Assembly (NCBI GenBank): GCA_036960405.1
Contig: JBALWS010000006.1
Span: forward strand, 16,090-80,089
Length of the DNA stretch: 64,000 nt
Direction: 5' to 3'
Source of the DNA: Motiliproteus sp036960405
GTDB taxonomy: Bacteria; Pseudomonadota; Gammaproteobacteria; Pseudomonadales; Balneatricaceae
Positions 61,618-64,000 of the stretch are shown here, in pieces. The notes under the pieces were generated by a model that saw nothing but the letters and a program-made list of their open reading frames with translations, was not told the DNA's origin and ran no database searches. Both the position numbers and the translations under genes were made by a program. Position 1 is the first letter of the stretch; each line of letters starts with the position of its first letter.

Positions 61618-62269
61618 CTAACCACTCCTCGGTCGAGCTAAGGGTATAAACCTGCAACGTTACCCGAGCGTTAGGATATTCGCCAACCTGATAGTCCAGA
61701 CTGTCCCAAAATAATGATTTATTGGATTGCTCAACCGCCTGTAAAAAGCCTTGAACCTGAAAGAAGCCACCCTCAAGCACCAGCTCCAAGTCATGTCGGA
61801 ACAAACCCAGCTCAGTCGCTTGCTCACCATCGGCTTTAGCGATATCGACCCTGATTGGTGTGGCTTTATGGGCCCCCACCAGCTTAACACCCTGATGACC
61901 TTTAAGGATCTGCTGCAGCAGTTCAACCATCTCACGAGGCTCGACCAACGATGCCGATTGGGCCTTTAGCTGTTGGCTATACTCTTCGGACTGCTGTTTG
62001 AAGCTATCGATCTGCTGCTGCAGCACTACATTGGGATCCTTGACCTTCAGCGCCTTAGCCAACTCGAATTCAACCCTGGACTCGGCGCTTTCGGCTTGCA
62101 ACGTCTGTAGGCTCCGGGTGAGCTTGGCGGTCTCTTTCTGGGCCGGTTCGATCAAATAGGTAAAGGTTGGAAACGCCAACGCAACCACCGCGGTCACCAC
62201 AATCAGCAACCGCTCACGCAGACTCATCGCATCAAAACGCGCGGCCCAAGCTTGTAGCTTCTCCATCAT
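61610..62269 (-). CDS. mshJ: MSHA biogenesis protein MshJ (PilO-like)
   Basis: A 219-aa inner-membrane protein with a single transmembrane helix (about 22-42), a coiled coil (about 45-110) and a ferredoxin-like periplasmic domain, as in PilO of the alignment complex. ATG 62269 overlaps the stop of the PilN-like gene (ATGA); a second ATG follows at once. Confidence 0.88.
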   Translation of the reverse strand: MMEKLQAWAARFDAMSLRERLLIVVTAVVALAFPTFTYLIEPAQKETAKLTRSLQTLQAESAESRVEFELAKALKVKDPNVVLQQQIDSFKQQSEEYSQQLKAQSASLVEPREMVELLQQILKGHQGVKLVGAHKATPIRVDIAKADGEQATELGLFRHDLELVLEGGFFQVQGFLQAVEQSNKSLFWDSLDYQVGEYPNARVTLQVYTLSSTEEWLGV

Positions 62270-62865
62270 GCGCCTCCTGCACCAGAGCGGCTACCACTCA
62301 AGCGAAACTCCAGTCCGTTGCTTGCTTCGGTTAATTCAAACTGATCAAACAGCGTATTCTGATAAGCGGGGGCTTGCCCCAAACGCTTGAGATATTTTGG
62401 TACCAACTCTGCGCTTCGGGTATGACCTTGCAAAGAGATCTGCACGCCATTTTGGCTGGCCTGGATACGGGTTAGCCAAACTCCACTTAGTGCCTGCTCA
62501 GACAGACCGGTTAACAGCGGCGAAAAGATACCGCTACCCGGTGGTGCTAACTGTTGCAGTAATTCGCCAAAACGACGCTGCCCTGCCAGCTTCTGCTTGA
62601 GCTGATCACGCTGCTGACGTAACGCAGGCGATTCAGTCTTCGGCCGTTTCTGCGCCTGCAGCGCTTGTGTTTTGCTGTCCAACTCACTCTTTTGCTGCTT
62701 TAAGGCTGCAACGTCTTGTCTTTTTTGGCTCAAGCGCTGGGTCTCATAGACCGACAGCAACACCAGTACCACCGTCAAACCGAGCACCACCAAGGTACAG
62801 GTTAGAGCCGAAGCCGGAGTACGTACCTTCTCCTGTTTTAAAAATAGATTTATCTGCTGCTTCAT
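62266..62865 (-). CDS. PilN-like MSHA alignment protein
   Basis: A 199-aa protein: short cytoplasmic N-terminus with the INLF motif (KQQINLFLKQE) that in PilN binds the PilM partner, a transmembrane helix (about 23-45), a coiled coil and a small periplasmic domain. In some genomes it is annotated as a second MshI protein. It overlaps mshI and mshJ by 4 nt on each side. Confidence 0.86.
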   Translation of the reverse strand: MKQQINLFLKQEKVRTPASALTCTLVVLGLTVVLVLLSVYETQRLSQKRQDVAALKQQKSELDSKTQALQAQKRPKTESPALRQQRDQLKQKLAGQRRFGELLQQLAPPGSGIFSPLLTGLSEQALSGVWLTRIQASQNGVQISLQGHTRSAELVPKYLKRLGQAPAYQNTLFDQFELTEASNGLEFRLSGSRSGAGGA

Positions 62866-63734
62866 GACGCCTGCTCCGGCAACACCGCTGCAACCGCCAT
62901 CATAACTTGTAACTGCAGTGCCGGGGTTAACGGAGGATCGCAGCTAAAATGCTCGCCCAGATCTAGCTGCACCACTTCAACCGGAAGGTTATAGCGTAGC
63001 TGACCCAGCAAGGGCGTTTCGCCGGGTTGTAACGGACAGACCAATAAGCGTAAACAGGGCGGTTTGCCGATCTGGCTCTCGTAATAATCCAACGAGCGCT
63101 GCAGATCCAGCACCATATTACTGGCACGGGATTCTATCTCTTGGGCATCATCGGCGATCAGATCTGCCGGAGTTTCCACTTGGCGGGTCAAATAGAGGTC
63201 ATCATCGCAGACTAAATTGCCAATACTGGTAGGCGATTGCAGCCCTAACACTGCAGTCCCTAAGGTATCGCCTTCCAACGCTTTTAATCGAAGCAGTGCC
63301 AGCTCTGGAATATCAATGGTCTCCAGCACTAAGCCAGCTGCCTGAGTCATGGACAAGATGTTTTGCGATAAAGAAGGCTCGATCACCGCAACGTAAAGCA
63401 TCTTGCTGCGACCACGGTAAGCATCGTCGGGAAGGGGGAAATAATCGATCACCGCTTCGGCGACATCGAAGGAGATCATATCCTTGATCCGCCAGCGTAG
63501 CGCTTCGGCCATCTCGTCATCTGCGACCGCCGGGGCTTCAACCAGTAGCAGATGATACTCTTTAGGTTTTAACACCCAACTAGTCGCGCAACCAGAAACG
63601 CCCCATTCTACCACCGCGGTTTTCAGCAGTTCAGGGGTATCGATACGGCATTGATCCAGCTGCAAGCAACGCAGTGGGTTTGATTGACGGTCGTCGTAAT
63701 GGGCTAGCGCCAAACCGGTTTCATTAAGAGTCAA
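62862..63734 (-). CDS. mshI: MSHA biogenesis protein MshI (PilM-like), start unclear
   Basis: A PilM/actin-like cytoplasmic protein of the pilus alignment complex, at least 290 aa. It has HSP70-like strands (VGLTLNETGLALAHYD region, AEALRWRIKDMISFDVAEAVIDY) and a PilN-binding cleft implied by the next gene. The frame stays open upstream of TTG 63734 with a family-like N-terminus (ISLFAKKKSGRGR) that begins at an ATC codon (63779) preceded by AAGGGG, where homologues have ATG. The true start may be that ATC or the TTG, or the ATC may be a base error. Confidence 0.85.
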   Translation of the reverse strand: MTLNETGLALAHYDDRQSNPLRCLQLDQCRIDTPELLKTAVVEWGVSGCATSWVLKPKEYHLLLVEAPAVADDEMAEALRWRIKDMISFDVAEAVIDYFPLPDDAYRGRSKMLYVAVIEPSLSQNILSMTQAAGLVLETIDIPELALLRLKALEGDTLGTAVLGLQSPTSIGNLVCDDDLYLTRQVETPADLIADDAQEIESRASNMVLDLQRSLDYYESQIGKPPCLRLLVCPLQPGETPLLGQLRYNLPVEVVQLDLGEHFSCDPPLTPALQLQVMMAVAAVLPEQAS

Positions 63735-63780
63735 ACCGACTCGTCCGCGACCCGATTTTTTCTTAGCAAACAGGCTGATC

Positions 63781-63948
63781 AGACCCTTCCCCTTGTTTCA
63801 CTTCATACTGCGCATTGCAGTGCGTTTTTTTAACACAGGCCGCCGCTGATTACCATTTAAGGGGATGATTTTAACCCTACAAACCGAGCCGATTAAAGTG
63901 TTGTTGACTCTGATCAAACCTACGTGTTTAATACGGCCCCATTGCGTT
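63781..63948. promoter_or_regulatory. Divergent promoter region of the msh operon and tRNA-Phe
   Basis: No gene here. It separates the leftward msh operon from the rightward tRNA-Phe gene and must hold both promoters. I see no operator that I can name. Confidence 0.5.
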
Positions 63949-64000
63949 GCCCGGATAGCTCAGTCGGTAGAGCAGAGGATTGAAAATCCTCGTGTCGGTG
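63949..64000 (+). tRNA. tRNA-Phe (anticodon GAA), truncated by the window edge
   Basis: The first 52 nt: acceptor 5' strand GCCCGGA, D-arm TAGCTCAGTCGGTAGAGCA, anticodon stem GAGGATTGAAAATCCTC with loop TTGAAAA (GAA), and the start of the variable and T arms. The 3' part lies outside. Confidence 0.96.

Overview
The window is 64 kb of a gammaproteobacterial chromosome from a draft assembly: one 10-N scaffold gap and two single-base frameshifts are visible. Housekeeping blocks (carAB-greA, hslVU-SPOR-priA-rpmE, zur-znuCB, prlC-yheV, radA, maeB, metY) and a complete MSHA-type pilus locus point to a marine or aquatic, Oceanospirillales/Alteromonadales-like organism. A DmsE/MtrB-type extracellular electron-transfer module and several c-heme sensor proteins suggest redox-stratified habitats. 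Genus cannot be fixed from sequence alone.

Layout. 0-7 kb: partial DsbA-family gene, astA, glnK, a TSUP permease and a MacAB-like exporter operon (membrane fusion protein, ATPase, two permeases). 7-14.5 kb: greA, carB, carA, an OmpA-like protein and dapB, all on the minus strand, with a strong terminator-like hairpin in the carA leader. 14.6-22.5 kb: the electron-transfer region on the minus strand: cytochrome b561, a chemoreceptor with a periplasmic CXXCH, an ethylbenzene-dehydrogenase-like cytochrome, a decaheme DmsE/MtrA cytochrome, an MtrB/PioB barrel and a second ethylbenzene-dehydrogenase-like cytochrome. An FNR/Anr-type box precedes the b561 gene. 22.8 kb: tRNA-Leu(CAG). 23-26.5 kb: zur-znuC-znuB behind a Zur box, then a MATE transporter. 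26.5-31 kb: EamA transporter, tag, yheV, prlC, gamma-carbonic-anhydrase-like protein. 31-36.4 kb: an operon of a heme-c diguanylate cyclase, a diheme peroxidase and a frameshifted GGDEF/EAL protein. 36.5-44.6 kb: FAH-family hydrolase, ubiJ-like, DUF971, hslU, hslV, SPOR protein, an AT-rich HEPN/AbiU2-like gene where related genomes carry argS, and priA. 44.8-50.6 kb: rpmE, a secreted nuclease, maeB (frameshifted), metY, radA, a PilZ protein. 50.66-50.93 kb: a MITE-like element with 23-bp inverted termini. 50.9-63.8 kb: the msh operon (mshI to mshP). The window ends inside tRNA-Phe(GAA).

Two themes connect the genes. First, respiratory redox: the b561/DmsE/MtrB cytochromes, the peroxidase and two c-heme sensors (one feeding chemotaxis, one feeding cyclic-di-GMP). 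Second, cyclic-di-GMP and surface attachment: two GGDEF proteins, a PilZ protein and an MshE ATPase whose N-terminus carries two MshEN-type c-di-GMP-binding motifs.
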